Assembly (NCBI GenBank): GCA_014155875.1
Contig: JACEFZ010017824.1
Location: 87,501 to 151,500, forward strand
DNA from: Cepaea nemoralis
Taxonomy: Eukaryota; Mollusca; Gastropoda; Stylommatophora; Helicidae
Length of the DNA: 64,000 bases
Reading direction: 5' to 3'
In this document: in pieces, positions 21,825 through 33,351 of the stretch
Numbering within the stretch: the stretch's first letter is position 1
Layout: each line of letters opens with the position of its first letter
Position numbers and translations under genes: made by a program
Notes under the pieces: model-generated
Seen by the model: only the letters and a program-made list of their open reading frames with translations
Databases searched by the model: none
Told to the model about the DNA's origin: nothing

Positions 21825-22530
21825 AACAGTAGTTGTTAGGACCCTTGCATGCCGGCGAGGTGGTCCTGAGTTCGAATTCCCATCCAAAGTCGACCCAGCC
21901 TATAATGGGTATCAGGGGACGCAGAGACGTTTCCAAGGCACCGGGGCCAGGTGCTATACTGGCCAGGGCACCAGGGCCAAGTGCTATACTGGCTAAGGCA
22001 CCAGGGTCAGGCCAAGGCACTAGGTGCTATACAGGCCAAGGCACCATGGTCAGGTGCTATACTGGTCAATGCACCGGGGCCAGGTGCTATACTGGCCAAG
22101 ACCTACTAACACGTCCTAGTCGCGCGTCCTGTGCAACAGGTCCCTTCGGGGTCCTGGCTAACGTAGTAGGATCGCTGATTCTTCCGAAGTCGGAGAGTAT
22201 CTGCCTGCACGGCAAGGAACCACCAGTCTGCACACCAATAAGCCAGACATGGGACAACCGATACTCACGCAAACCTCAGGTCCGGTATGACATCACACTG
22301 ATGTTGGACAACAGGATGTCTTCATCCGACATACAGGACTTCACGCTGGAGTTCACAGCCAGCGAACGCAAGCAAGCAGCAGCAAGCAAGCAAATGGGTA
22401 TCAGGAAATATCCCCGGAAGTAATGGCAACCGGTGTGAAATTGATCGATTATCTCTCGGGTGCCAATCGGTCTATGAGATATGGGGGAAGCACCATACAC
22501 CCAGTATACCCCCGGGCGTGTAAAAGAGTC
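21825..22530 (+). mobile_element. SINE-N copy split by SINE-F
   Basis: The SINE-N head lies at 21825-21916 (B-box 'GAGTTCGAATTCCC'). The remainder resumes at 22406 and ends near 'CACCATACACCCAGTATACC' (22490-22510). The split is explained by the SINE-F insertion and its duplication. Confidence 0.65.
21917..22392 (+). mobile_element. SINE-F copy with internal 30-bp VNTR and target-site duplication
   Basis: The 476-bp element is flanked by a perfect 13-bp duplication AATGGGTATCAGG at 21904-21916 and 22393-22405. Near the 5' end the segment 'GGCACCAGGGCCAGGTGC' has expanded to about five imperfect 30-bp repeats; the copy at 7295 has one. One frame is open from the head through the tail (about 21833-22423), with 'PVCTPISQTWD' and 'DITLMLDN' shared with 7295-7625. 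The tail is (AAGC)n. Coding function is unproven. Confidence 0.8.
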
Positions 22531-22609
22531 ATGTAATTACTTTAGTTATACCGACCTGGACAGAATTAGGTGCTCTTATTCTCCGGTCCTCGTCTGCGGC
22601 TGCGGTGCA

Positions 22610-22830
22610 GTTAACGCTTTTCACGATCTCGCAAGCAGGGTTCGAAATCAGCTGCAGATGATTTGGAAGTAAACAACTCTGCGTTGATTTTAAGCAATGG
22701 TATGACAGTCGGTCGTTCTGAAAGCAATGGCAAACGACTGAATACGTAAACCTGCTTTAAAAAAAATCACTGACAGCCAAGCAACGCTGGGGTTGATAGA
22801 TACTTCCTGTAAAAGACATGACGCAAGCTT
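22610..22830 (+). mobile_element. SINE-G copy
   Basis: Head 'GGGTTCGAAATCAGCTGCAG', then 'GGTCGTTCTGAAAGCAATGG', then 'GGGGTTGATAGATACTTCCT'. Confidence 0.7.
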
Positions 22831-22839
22831 CTTTATATT

Positions 22840-23744
22840 TAAACATAGACGCTGTAAACAAAATGTTGCTCGATATCTTGCATGCCATATTACGCTGCAT
22901 CTCGTCAGGTGCATATTGCATATGAAGTCAGTAAACAAATAATACTCTGCCTAAAATACTAAGTGCATAGTCGCTGACACTGTTTGAAGGTGGTGAACGT
23001 TACCCCCACAAACGTCTATGATTTAACAGGAGTCCCTCTGTTTGCATAACAACGGCTGAAATCGCCCAATAGTTAATGCTTCGATATATTTTAGCAATTG
23101 ATTATTCTTTGTCAAATAAAGTATACGAAATAGTTTTGTTTGTTAACTCTAAGATTGCCAGCAAGCGACCAAACACATCTTTTGGAAATAACGCCTTCAG
23201 AGTCTGATATGCCCTTCATTTCTCTTTATTTTAGGAGTCTAGTTTATCAAGTGATACCTGTTTCTCTCCCCCTACCTTCTATGAGTGCTAATCAATTCGT
23301 ATATTTTTGGCACTGTGCTAGCGGCAGGTGTCATTATGCTTTTAGTGTCTTTGCGTACAAGTTAAGAAGAAAACATGTGAACGAGGAAAGAGCGGGGGAC
23401 ATGAGACATCATGGGTCGCGAGTTGACATATCCCAGAGTGGAGATCTCGACATGAGATCGGAGATTACGCTGGGTATTACGGGATTTAAGCGCCTGGTGA
23501 GACAGCGGGGTTCGTCTATGACGCACTAGATCTGCAGATGATGCCTTCTTGAGCCTAATCTACTCTGTCTAAGGCTGATTTATGAAACAGCTATAATAAC
23601 CTCGCAATGCCATCTGTGCCGTTGTGATGACAAATGTATGTCAAATTGACATTTATGTGCAACTGGGGACATGTCATTTAATTGTATGTTCAAATGTTAA
23701 TGGCAATGAAGACATATCGAATGACAAATGACATACATGTTTCT
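22840..23744. other. No feature recognised
   Basis: A 129-codon open frame (23140-23529 plus) has no recognisable domain, no splice context and no neighbour support, so it is left unannotated as a gene. Confidence 0.4.
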
Positions 23745-23995
23745 ACGAGCACGGCCGAATGGATAAGAGCGTTAGTTCTTAAACATCCAGTGTGTTGACG
23801 TTGAGGTAGAGGGTTCAAATCTTACACCCGTCAGTTGGACGAAAATGTTGACTTCTTGCCCTTGACTTTGGGACGTAAATTACAAGTACCTTTGAAGTCA
23901 GAATGGGTTCGCGTGATGGCGAGGGACACTGTTAATATGGAAAGATAATCCACTCGCAAAATTTAGTCCAGTGCACGTGTTTGAACTACGCTTAA
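23745..23995 (+). mobile_element. SINE-O copy (fullest in the window)
   Basis: The head 'GGCCGAATGGATAAGAGCG' has an A-box and long variable spacing, followed by a B-box-like 'GGGTTCAAATC'. The body reads 'TTGACTTTGGGACGTAAATT' and the 3' part 'GTGATGGCGAGGGACACTG'. Confidence 0.78.
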
Positions 23996-24440
23996 GTTCA
24001 ACAGAGACCGAGTCAGCGCCAAAGAACATAACATGGCATGTAGTCAGTCAAGCCATCTAAATATTTATCTCCTTGCCTTCCCCATGTTTTTCCCCTAAAT
24101 CTTTCCATTTGTCACCGAGTTTTCCAGTTTATGTCATCTAATTGCATGAGATGCAGCTGTTAATTACAAGATTCCATTCTAATAATAAACAGGACAAAGA
24201 AAATCACCAGTTTTAGACATCACACGTAATCGGTGGACAAAACGTTAGTCTCTACAAAACCACAGAAGCCTAAACTGGCCACTGAACATGCCTGAATTGG
24301 CATCCAGACTGCAGAACGCAAACTGCAATTAATCGTTATCTTTGGTGAATTAAAAGCTCAAATATGTCCCCAGGAAATGAAAGTGGGAGAAAGAAAATGT
24401 GCAGCAAACGCAATGGCCTCCCACTCACGAATTAATTCAG
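23996..24440. other. No feature recognised
   Basis: No coding or repeat signal that I can support. Confidence 0.4.
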
Positions 24441-24461
24441 GGAGAGGATTTTTCTTTACTT

Positions 24462-24750
24462 GTTTTTTTTTTTTTTTTTTTTTTTAACACTGTTAGAAGA
24501 ATGCGAGGAAGAGGAAGAAGAAAAGGGAGAGGGAGGAGGGGGAGGGAGAAGGAGAAGAATAAAAAGAAGAACGAGAAGGAGGAGACGATGGGAAAGAGGA
24601 GATGGAATAGGAGCAAAACAATTGGGTAAAGCAGAGGAAGCAGCAGGAAAAGCAGGAGCAACAGCATTAGGAGGGAGGGAAAAGAGGCCGGAAAAGGAGA
24701 CAAGTTGGGGGCGATACAGGAGGAGGGGAGGAGGAGGAGGAGGGGCGTGC
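24462..24750. repeat. Poly-T followed by a 260-bp purine-rich tract
   Basis: About 24 T residues are followed by nearly uninterrupted A/G sequence with GGAGGA and AGAAGA motifs. This strand asymmetry can favour triplex structures. Charged low-complexity frames here are artefacts. Confidence 0.88.
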
Positions 24751-24956
24751 TAGCAACTACGGTACCGTGACTCCTGCCACACAGTATAAGTATGAAAGTA
24801 AAGGTTCCTTTAAAACTCCTTACAGCGCATCGAGCATTGAGCGTGTGCTGTCAGACACAAAGTTTTAAACCCAATCGGCACTCGCGGTTGATGTGGTCAC
24901 TCGACTGCCGACTTGACTTCCCACGACATTTCCTGCTGGCGACATTTCGACATTTT

Positions 24957-25165
24957 AGGCTGGGTCGACCTGTGAGCCCCAGAAAATGTTAACAATTCGA
25001 ATCCACCCCAGGGTTGAGTTGAACTGAGTCATGAAACCACATCACAGCACTCGCGCCATTTCCCATACGCGCTACGTCCTCATCTTCCACAACCACCCTA
25101 CTGCGAATCGAACTCCCGACTAGCGGGAAGACAGCCGAGCATATAGCCACCACACTACTGCGACT
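24957..25165 (-). mobile_element. SINE-N copy
   Basis: The minus strand has a tRNA-like head with 'GGGAGTTCGATTCGCAGTAG' and the family end 'GGTCGACCCAGCCTAAAATG'. Confidence 0.65.
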
Positions 25166-25194
25166 CTTGCCACACAATTTTTTTTTAAAGTTTC

Positions 25195-25372
25195 ATATCC
25201 CTTACATGACGTTGCAGTCAACACCAGCATTTTTCACTTGTTGTTGATGCTCTTGGCAAGATTACGCTCAGTAGTCTGCCATTGCTTTCTGAGCGACCGG
25301 CTCACATACCCCATAAGTAACCAACGCGACGCGATCCGCTGCCGAATATCGCGCAGTTGTAGCACATAATTC
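25195..25372 (-). mobile_element. SINE-G copy
   Basis: Minus-strand match with 'GGTCGCTCAGAAAGCAATGG' and 'GTTGACTGCAACGTCATGTA'. A sister copy at 39455-39693 shares the rarer 'GATTCGGCAGCGGATCGCGTC'-type head; only parts are intact here. Confidence 0.7.
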
Positions 25373-25395
25373 GCACACAAAATGTTATTTTTATT

Positions 25396-25460
25396 TCTGT
25401 ATTCTTCCTCTTCTTCAGCGTTCCGAGCCATTAAAAATTTTCTGTTGGACAGGTAGACCT
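25396..25460 (-). mobile_element. LINE-D 3' end fragment
   Basis: The minus strand encodes 'MARNAEEEEE' just before a GAA-rich tail, the same terminus as the large LINE-D copy at 57194-59174. All upstream sequence is missing. Confidence 0.65.
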
Positions 25461-25464
25461 TCAC

Positions 25465-25931
25465 AAATTAGATTTTTAAGAGCATGCGTCTTCCACATTG
25501 CAACATACGCATGTGAGTCCTGGACACTTACTAAACAATCTGAACAGTGCATAAATGCCTTTGAATATAAATGTTATAGTCAGTTTCTAATAATATCTTG
25601 GATACAGAAAAGAACACATGCATCCATACTTCAAGAGCTGAATATTGAAGAAGGTTGGTTACTAAAGACAATGAAACAAAGAAAGTTTAACTATTTTGGT
25701 CACTTGAAACGTCATGAAAGTTTGGAGAGAACAATAATGGAGGGGTATATGCCCGAGAAGAGAGGAAGAGGGAAGGCCAATGAGAAGATGGGTGCAGGAA
25801 GTGGCGGATGATCTCCAGATGGGTGTATCGGACGCGGAACATCTTGCTTATGATCAAAAACTTTTCCGGAAGGTTGTTATGAGAGCGAGGTTCTACAATG
25901 GACATGTTACTGGATGAATGAATGAATGAAT
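25465..25931 (+). mobile_element. LINE-R C-terminal fragment with (TGAA)n tail
   Basis: Translation gives 'CESWTLTKQSEQCINAFE', 'NYFGHLKRHESLERTIMEG' and, after one frameshift near 25777, 'MRRWVQEVADDLQMG' and a terminal '..RARFYNGHVTG'. These are the usual post-reverse-transcriptase blocks of RTE-like LINEs. The tail is three to four GAAT units at 25913-25931. Confidence 0.72.
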
Positions 25932-26004
25932 TTTACAAACACCAAGAACAACATGAAACTTTTTTCAGTTAAGATGTGCACGCAAGCCAAACGACGTTAG
26001 TTAG

Positions 26005-26222
26005 TTGCATATTCTTTACAGAACGTCGCAGTCAACCCCAGCATTTTCTGGCTCTTTTTTATTTCTTGGCAAGTTTACGTTCAGTAGTTTGTCAATGCTT
26101 TCTGAACGACCAGCACTCATACCATTGTATGAAAACCAACGCAATGCAATCTGTTTCCAAATCGCTGGCGGGTGTATTTGGAACGCGGTATGTGGGATTT
26201 CGCCACAGCGCTGATGGACCAA
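26005..26222 (-). mobile_element. SINE-G copy (near full length)
   Basis: The 3' end 'GACGTTCTGTAAAGAATATG' and the tRNA-like head near 26215 are both present on the minus strand. Confidence 0.72.
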
Positions 26223-26234
26223 GCGAAGAGGAGA

Positions 26235-26357
26235 GATATACAAAGAAATAGCATAGAGCTTTTCTTTCCTCACTGATATACAAAGAAATAACACAGAGAT
26301 TTTCTTTCCTAACTGATATACAAAGAAATAACACAGAGATTTTCTTTCCTAACTGAT
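26235..26357. repeat. 40-bp tandem repeat, three copies
   Basis: Units start at 26235, 26275 and 26315 with 'GATATACAAAGAAATA' and end 'TTTTCTTTCCT'. They begin at the head of the adjacent SINE-G. Confidence 0.88.
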
Positions 26358-26756
26358 GTACCACACAATGTCACTTTGTCATTTGCGGAAATTGAAATAT
26401 ACAGGTATTCGGTTGCCGAAAGCTTATAGATGTTTACCCAGAGGAGTTGATCACGCATTACCTAGCTGAGCTTCAGTGACCTCATTCATATGAGAGTCAT
26501 AAGCTCTGTGTAACACAGAATGTAAAATCAAGAGTTACTCATGTTGAACTGTATAACATAATTGTACAAGGCAATTTAAGTGTGTTTTACATGGGGAATG
26601 CCCGAAATGCAGTGATGTGCATCGCTGTAACATAACACTGAGTGTGTAGACATTTGTTTTTGTATATTTCTTGTATATTATATGGCCACAAATTGCTTAG
26701 CCGAGCGTTAATTTTCTCGTTTGAGGTATAATAAAACTTCCAACAGAACATTAATA
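26358..26756. other. No feature recognised
   Basis: AT-rich sequence without a supported feature. Confidence 0.4.
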
Positions 26757-26868
26757 TCATCATGTGTCATGCCGATACGCACGGGTGGTTATGTTTCGCC
26801 ATCTCACACGATCACCAGAGTCGTGGATCAGCGCTGTGTTGTCTCGACAATGCCATGTCACTATAATT
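26757..26868 (-). mobile_element. LINE-A 3' end, strongly truncated
   Basis: Plus-strand text 'CGATCACCAGAGTCGTGGAT' and 'ATCATCATGTGTCATGCCGA' is the reverse complement of the LINE-A terminus. It is joined head-to-head to LINE-B at about 26869. Confidence 0.7.
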
Positions 26869-26869
26869 G

Positions 26870-27345
26870 AATTAAGAAAGAGAGTGCGAAAGTGCTAAAT
26901 AGAACCTGTTTTGCTGTATGGCAGTGGATCTTGGAATGTAAATGAACAAATTAACAAGAACTTGAAAGCAAGCAGAGATGTTGTTCCTCAGACGAATGCT
27001 GCAAATTCTTTAGACTGCCAAAGTAACTAACAACGACTGGGGGAGTTTGTACTGTGGGGGGGGGGGGGGAGAGTTTGTACTGTGGGATGACAGCAATAAG
27101 AAAGCGGCTAGCCACTTTCTTTGGTCATATGATAAGTAGAGAGGCATTGGAGAACAACGGCAAAGATCGAGGGAAATATAGGCAGAGGCAGACCAAGAAA
27201 AATTATACTGGATGGATTGAGACGGTGGCATGGAGGAATATCATCAGTAGAGTTGATCCAGAAAACTAAAGACCGAGATCTGTGGAGAGTCATGAACGCC
27301 TACGCCAGCCGGTATGATACTTGATTATGATGATGATGATGATGT
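26870..27345 (+). mobile_element. LINE-B fragment with (ATG)n tail
   Basis: It begins in the 'AGAACCTGTTTTGCTGTATG' region (the LYG.E.W motif zone) and continues to 'WIETVAWRNIISRVDPEN' and a GATGATG tail at 27325-27345. A poly-G run near 27056-27069 sits between two copies of 'GAGTTTGTACTGTG', a local duplication. Not intact. Confidence 0.72.
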
Positions 27346-27354
27346 CTACATTTT

Positions 27355-28940
27355 ACGATCTACATATAGTCGCCTGCTGATAACAATCTACATCCACACA
27401 TAACTATCTACATATGGCGGTCATCTACACATGGCAAACCGTACGAGGCGACCTACATGCATTAATCTACATACAGCGATTGGCTAATATCTATTTACAC
27501 TTAACGTACACATGGCTCTCTATTTACCCACGATTAAATATATATATGACTGTCTACACTGTGTTATCTGTATATGAATATTTAACATATGCATAGCTAA
27601 TTATGGCTATCTACACATGACACTTTACACATGACAATCTTCTTTCAACAGTCTACATATAAGACTCCACATATAACAACACCATTTAACAATCTACACT
27701 TGACCATCTACACATAATCTACAGATGACAACCCACACGTAAAAATCTACACATAAGATTTCACACGTAACAATCTACACATTACAAACTCCATATAACA
27801 ATCTACATATAACAATTTTCATATAACAATCTACATATAACAATCTACATCTAAAAATCTACATATAACAATCTACATATAACAATCTACATATAACAAT
27901 CTACATATAACAATCTACATATAACAATCTACATATAATAATCTACATAAACAATTTGCATATAACAATCTACATATAACAATCTACATCTAAAAATCTA
28001 CATATAACAATCTACATATAACAATCTACATATAACAATCTACATAAACAATCTACATATAACAATCTACATCTAAAAATCCACATATAACAATCTACAT
28101 ATAACAATCTACATATAACAATCTACATATAACAATCTACATATAACAATCTACATATAATAATCTACATAAACAATTTGCATATAATAATCTACATATA
28201 ACAATCTACATATAACAATCTACACATTATAAACTCCATATAACAATCTACATATAACAATTTTCATATAACAATCTACATATAACAATCTACATATAAC
28301 AATCTACATATAACAATCTACATATAACAATCTACATAAACAATTTGCATATAACAATCCACATATAACAATCTACATATAAAAATCTACATATAACAAT
28401 CTACATATAATAATCAACATATAGCTAACTAAATATAAAAAAAACTACATATAACAATCTGCATTACACAAACTACATAAAACAGTCTGTACATAACAAT
28501 CTACATATAGTAATCTTTATATAGCAAATCGCATATCGTTCAGAAAGCAATGGCAAACTACTGAACGTAACACTTGCCTAGTACATCAACAGCAGCTGAA
28601 AAATTCTGGTGTTGACTGCAACGTCCCGTAAGCGATACGCAACAACAAAAAAAATATAGCAAACTGCATATAACAGTCTACATACAACAATCTACGTATA
28701 ACAATCTACATATAACAATCTACATATAACAATCTACATACAGCAATCTACATACAACACTTCACATACAACAATCTGCATATAACAATCTACAAACAAC
28801 AATCTACACATAACACTTCACATATAACAATCTACACATAACAATCTACATATAACAATCTCACATAACATTTCACACACAACAATCTACATATAACAAT
28901 CTACATATAACAAACTACACGTACAAATCTGTACTCGACA
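27355..28940. repeat. 14-bp minisatellite, about 1.6 kb
   Basis: The unit is TCTACATATAACAA. Ends are degenerate and the centre (27800-28410) is nearly uniform. A SINE-G fragment interrupts it at 28532-28640, and related units continue at 29200-29345 beyond another SINE-G. Confidence 0.93.
28532..28640 (+). mobile_element. SINE-G 3' half inside 14-bp array
   Basis: Starts 'TCGTTCAGAAAGCAATGGC' and ends 'TGACTGCAACGTCCCGTAAG'. Array units flank both sides. Confidence 0.75.
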
Positions 28941-28964
28941 ACCTGCATATATGAAAGTGAGTTT

Positions 28965-29190
28965 CTTATCCTTTAAAGGATGTAACAGTCAACCTCAGCA
29001 TTTTTGGCTGTTCGTGATTCCTGGGCAAATTTACATTCAGTAGTTTGTCATTGCTTTCTGAACGACCGGCACCCATACCATTTAATAAAAAACCAACGTA
29101 AGGCGATCTGCTGCCAAATCGCCCACGGCTATGTTTCGAACACGAGTATGCAAGATTTCGAACTGCGTCCATAACTCCTTGGCCACGGAG
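28965..29190 (-). mobile_element. SINE-G copy inside 14-bp array
   Basis: Near full length on the minus strand, with head 'CCGTGGCCAAGGAGTTATGG' and 3' part 'GACTGTTACATCCTTTAAAG'. Array-like units lie on either side. Confidence 0.78.
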
Positions 29191-29199
29191 CCGGTAGCC

Positions 29200-29345
29200 T
29201 ATATATACACATCTTCATATCGCAATTTATAAATGACAATCCAAATATAACAATCCACATATGACAGTCTACACACGACAATCCACATATGACAATCCAC
29301 GCATGACAATCCACATATAACAATCCACGTATGATAATCTAACAC
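29200..29345. repeat. 14-bp minisatellite, continuation
   Basis: Diverged units 'ACAATCCACATATGA' separated from the main array by SINE-G. Confidence 0.8.
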
Positions 29346-29607
29346 TGAAATCTAAAAACCTCATTCAACTCACTGCACGTGTGTTAGGTGGAGTCTGACA
29401 GATAACGAGCTCAATGTGGAGTGTTTGTCTGTGTCCTTGCTTCCGAGTGATCGCACCGCCTAGCAACGCTGGAATTGTCAAAGACAATAGAGCCAGCGAT
29501 AAATAGACACAGATGGACAAGGCGCATATAGCTGATTTTACGGACTGCATTTTGTTGGTGAGTTATTGCCCAACAGTTTCTTACTTTCAACGAGCACATG
29601 ACTGGAA

Positions 29608-29850
29608 GGGCGGCTGGCCTTGTGGCTAGACAGCCAGGTTCTCCTTCAGGAGACTCGGGTTCTAATCTCGGTAAGGTGTGGAGTTTTTTCTGTCGGGTGC
29701 AAAAAGAGAACCATAATCTGCACTTTTCGCGGCGACTGCACTAGCCAGGCTGAATTAATTTTTCTTGGCAAAGGCCCCCCCCCCCCTTAGTTCTACACCA
29801 CAAAGTAGTATAGGCGGTAGAAGACAGTATTTTTATCACTGTCTTACTAG
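29608..29850 (+). mobile_element. SINE-P copy
   Basis: Head 'GGCTGGCCTTGTGGCTAGAC', B-box-like 'GGGTTCTAATCTCGG', body 'GCGGCGACTGCACTAGCCAG', a poly-C run at 29777-29787, and end 'ATAGGCGGTAGAAGACAGTA'. Confidence 0.7.
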
Positions 29851-30215
29851 ATAAACCATGGCTGAGAGGTTACGGTACTTACATCCGGCTTATGGAGTAA
29901 CGCGTCCGATCTTTGCGTGTGGCTGGAAGCTATTGGTAATAAATGATAGGACTCAAACCTCTGATCTCTTGGGCAATGATGTAAGAAACCTAATTTGCTT
30001 GCAAGAGGGCCAACAACAGCAGGTCCAGTGTCCTCTTGGTATCTTGGGTAGTGAGTTCGGATGCCAAAACGAACAGAAGGCCACGTGTGCATTTTGTGCG
30101 CATTAACAATCCCAAAGCAACTGGAAATTGCGTAGGATGTAAGGAAGCAGGCCTGGTAAAATTAGTAGGAAATAAAATCTACGAACAGGTGGATAGTACC
30201 CGTTACCGTGGATAA
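29851..30215. other. No gene recognised
   Basis: 'GGACTCAAACCTCTGATCTC' may be the B-box side of another tRNA-like SINE in reverse. I cannot define its limits. Confidence 0.35.
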
Positions 30216-30219
30216 AATA

Positions 30220-30456
30220 CAGTGTGTTTGTAAAGTCTCACTACACTGTGTATGTAGAACAAATCTGAAAACATGCTTCGTTGCGTTGATAACACCATTA
30301 TGTTTGGAGTGCAAAGAATTACTCCGGCAGACGACAGCCATTCGCTGCATATTGCCTCACGATGGAGTATGCAGCACATTTTTTGATGACGTCAAGTACT
30401 TCATTTTTCAAATGTGTTCTACATACAAAGAGTAGTGAGACGTTACAAACACCCTT
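30220..30456. mobile_element. Mariner/Tc1-like MITE
   Basis: The inverted ends are about 50 bp: left 'GTGTTTGTAAAGTCTCACTA', right (reverse complement) 'GTGTTTGTAACGTCTCACTA'. Both continue into 'TATGTAGAACA'. Both ends are bordered by TA (30218-30219 and 30457-30458). There is no coding capacity. TA flanks suit the Tc1/mariner superfamily. Confidence 0.72.
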
Positions 30457-30689
30457 TATATCTAAAGCACGCAAATATTTACATACATACATGCATGCAT
30501 GCCGAAGTCGGGTACACTGACTTTTGAGTAACATAACAAGATGTGACACTTTCCCCGAAACAGACACGAAGAGGAAGAGGAGGTGTGCTATTGACACGCA
30601 TTTTCATTCATAACCGTCATCTAGTATCATGCGTAAGTTGGTACTCGCGGTAAAGGTTCTCCATTTTCCACCCTGAGCATTTATTACAC

Positions 30690-30930
30690 GTTTTGCTACG
30701 GAATAAGAAATATATTCACAAGGTTCATTGCACCGGGTTTTAGCCCACATGTCTCGGTATCTTTCATCTGAAGGGGGAGGGGGCTCTGCCAAAAATGTCG
30801 CACAATGCACCAACTTCGTAACTCCAGCAACGACCTCCAGGAGTCTCCAAGAAAATTGCACTTGTGTACAGAATTATGTATCCGGGATTCAAACCCACGA
30901 CTTAAGGAGCGCCACTACGCCACGGAGCCC
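30690..30930 (-). mobile_element. SINE-J copy
   Basis: Minus-strand order: head 'CTCCGTGGCGTAGTGGCGC', B-box-like 'GGTTTGAATCCC', 'GGAGACTCCTGG', 'ACGAAGTTGGTGC', and 3' end 'AAACCCGGTGCAATGAACC'. Confidence 0.75.
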
Positions 30931-31550
30931 CCGGTGGCTAGCAGACAAAACATATTACGCGGTCAGTATTCTGTTTAACATAATATCTAAAGTTTAAGGG
31001 TGCCCACTTCAACAGGGCCCCGCAAGGCTCATTACCATGGCGCTAGCGTACGAACACCCTGGCCATTCCGTCACTTCCACAATCTCTATTTCCAAGCACT
31101 TCAATCTTAAACCTGTGAAGATAATGTAGATGCCGTGTCAGTGAAGACAGAATTCCGATCGTTCGAGCTGTCAAAGATAACCGCGACAGACAACTAAACG
31201 GCGTCTCTTACCGCTGGATAAGAGTACCTACAGACGCAATGGATGTTTATTTAGATCTTCACATTATTCAGATGTAAACTTCAACATCAGAAAATGCTAG
31301 AAGATCTCCTCAGCTGATTCATTCCCACAACCCCGCAGCTAGTGAAACTATTCTAGGGTTGGTATGTCATGAAGATTTTAAAAGACTGATTACATTTTTT
31401 TTTTTTTTTTGGAGTGCTTGTGACCCTGAATTACCCATCTGTTTTAACATTGAAATCTCGATTGGTTAAAATGTGGCCTATGAAACGTAATATTCAGTGT
31501 CGTGAAAGTTATTTAGACCCATTTTCACAAGTTGTACTAAAGATTAATTT
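30931..31550. other. No feature recognised
   Basis: A poly-T run lies at about 31393-31410; otherwise nothing supported. Confidence 0.4.
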
Positions 31551-31587
31551 CTGAGTGGTTATAAATAGAACCATTAAATATAATTTA

Positions 31588-31817
<230 letters not shown>

Positions 31818-31919
31818 ATATAATTTACACAATTGGGGAAATACATTTATGAGTGGTTATAAATAGAACCATTAAATATAGTTTACACAATTGAGGAAAA
31901 TACAGTTTTGTAATAAATA

Positions 31920-32135
31920 ATGGCCGTTGGCGAAGTGTTAAGAACAGTGTTCGTAATCCCGTATACTAGCGTTCGAAACACAGCTGCGCGCGATTTTGCA
32001 GCAGACCGCGTTGCGTTGGTTTTGCGTTGGTATCCGTGTCGGTCGTTCAGACAACAATTTCAAACTATATGAAAGTAAACTTGCCAATAGATTACAGCGG
32101 CAGAAATGTCCTGTAAAAAAGTATATGCAAACAAA
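31920..32135 (+). mobile_element. SINE-G copy (full length)
   Basis: It begins 'GGCCGTTGGCGAAGTGTTAA' (tRNA-like), has 'GTTCGAAACACAGCTGCG' at the B-box position, 'GTCGGTCGTTCAGACAACAA' in the body and 'GAAATGTCCTGTAAAAAAG' at the 3' end. Confidence 0.8.
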
Positions 32136-32439
32136 TGATGCATTTAATTTTTTTTTTTTCATCTAACCATAAGCAGAATTCAAGGCTTCGTTGATTATAT
32201 TTTTGTCTTTCCAAATGTATAATTGATATCAATCTCTTTTTGCTTCTACGATCGTAGTTTTGACCATTTATATTCAGTCAGTTTTCAAGATCTCATTAAT
32301 GATGTCTGTTCTAATAGAACTATACGACAGTCATATAAATTCTTTAAACTGAACTTTATCCTTCTAAGTGTAAAATAGATACCAATTGCACATTGATTAA
32401 CACTTTGCCCGTCTATCATACAGCAGATATACATCTATT

Positions 32440-32745
32440 ACTGACTAGAGTTTTGTCCATCTAACTGTAAAACATAGAAATCTCACGTTGATTATACGTT
32501 GATCTCACGTTGATCCATCTAAATGTAAGACAGATAGCAATCTCACATTAAATATAGTTGTATCCATATAAGTGTGAAACAGATAGCAATCTCACATTGG
32601 TTGTAGTTTTGTCCATCTAACTGTTAAACAATCGTTTGTTGATTGTAGTTTTGTCCTACTAACTGTTAAACAATCGTTTGTTGATTGTAGTTTTGTCCTT
32701 CTAACTGTTAATCAATCGTCAGTTGATTGTAGTTTTGTCCATCTA
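32440..32745. repeat. Degenerate tandem repeat, 42-bp at its 3' side
   Basis: 'GTAGTTTTGTCCATCTAACT' recurs. The last units (about 32615-32745) are 42 bp apart and earlier ones are longer and diverged. Confidence 0.7.
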
Positions 32746-32899
32746 ACTGTTATATGCTATTATATCATTTATTTACTCTATTACACCCTTTATACAATAT
32801 AGTATATTCTTTACACATTCTGTTACTTTTATGTGCAATATAGTATATTCTTTATACACTATAGCGTATCCGTTATTTACTCTAATATATCCTTTAAAC

Positions 32900-33351
32900 C
32901 AGTGGTTCTCAACCTTTTTTGGCCCATTCCCCCCTTCACAATATTTTCAGAACGCCATTCCCCCCCCCCTTCCTTTCAAAAATTTGGCCCGTTCCCCCCT
33001 TCACCATATTATCAGAACGTCATTTCCCCCCCCCCCCCCTTTTCATATTTCCTATCTAAAAATCCCCTCACCCCTACACAGCATACGTAAAAGTGGAAGG
33101 CAAATGTAATAGCATATACTAAAACAAGTCTAGACATCCACATAAAACATGATTTGTGGGTCTACTTACTTATAAAATGAATTTTAGAAGGACGAGACAT
33201 ACATAACTGTAAAGTATGAAGGGAAAAACTATGTCAAGTAATCGGTTCTTGTATTAACACGATCTTGAAATGGTCTTCATTCCCCCCCCCCCCCCTGGAA
33301 ACCATGAAATTCCCCCCTAGGGGGGAATTCCCCACCGGTTGAGAACCACTG
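32900..33351 (+). mobile_element. hAT-type MITE copy 2 (452 bp)
   Basis: The ends CAGTGGTTCTCAACC and GGTTGAGAACCACTG form a perfect 15-bp inverted repeat. The 8-bp duplication CTTTAAAC is at 32892-32899 and 33352-33359. It shares the tandem C-rich block and the 'AACAAGTCTAGACATCCACA' core with copy 1. Confidence 0.93.

Noticed and set aside
23140..23529. 129-codon plus-strand frame as a gene
   Set aside because: No domain, no compositional signal and no splice context; length is within chance for this window.
24399..24753. Charged Arg/Glu/Lys-rich short proteins
   Set aside because: Purine-rich low-complexity tract; both strands give similar low-complexity frames.
27355..28940. CRISPR or origin-like iterons
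   Set aside because: Short 14-bp units without unique spacers or replication genes; an ordinary minisatellite.
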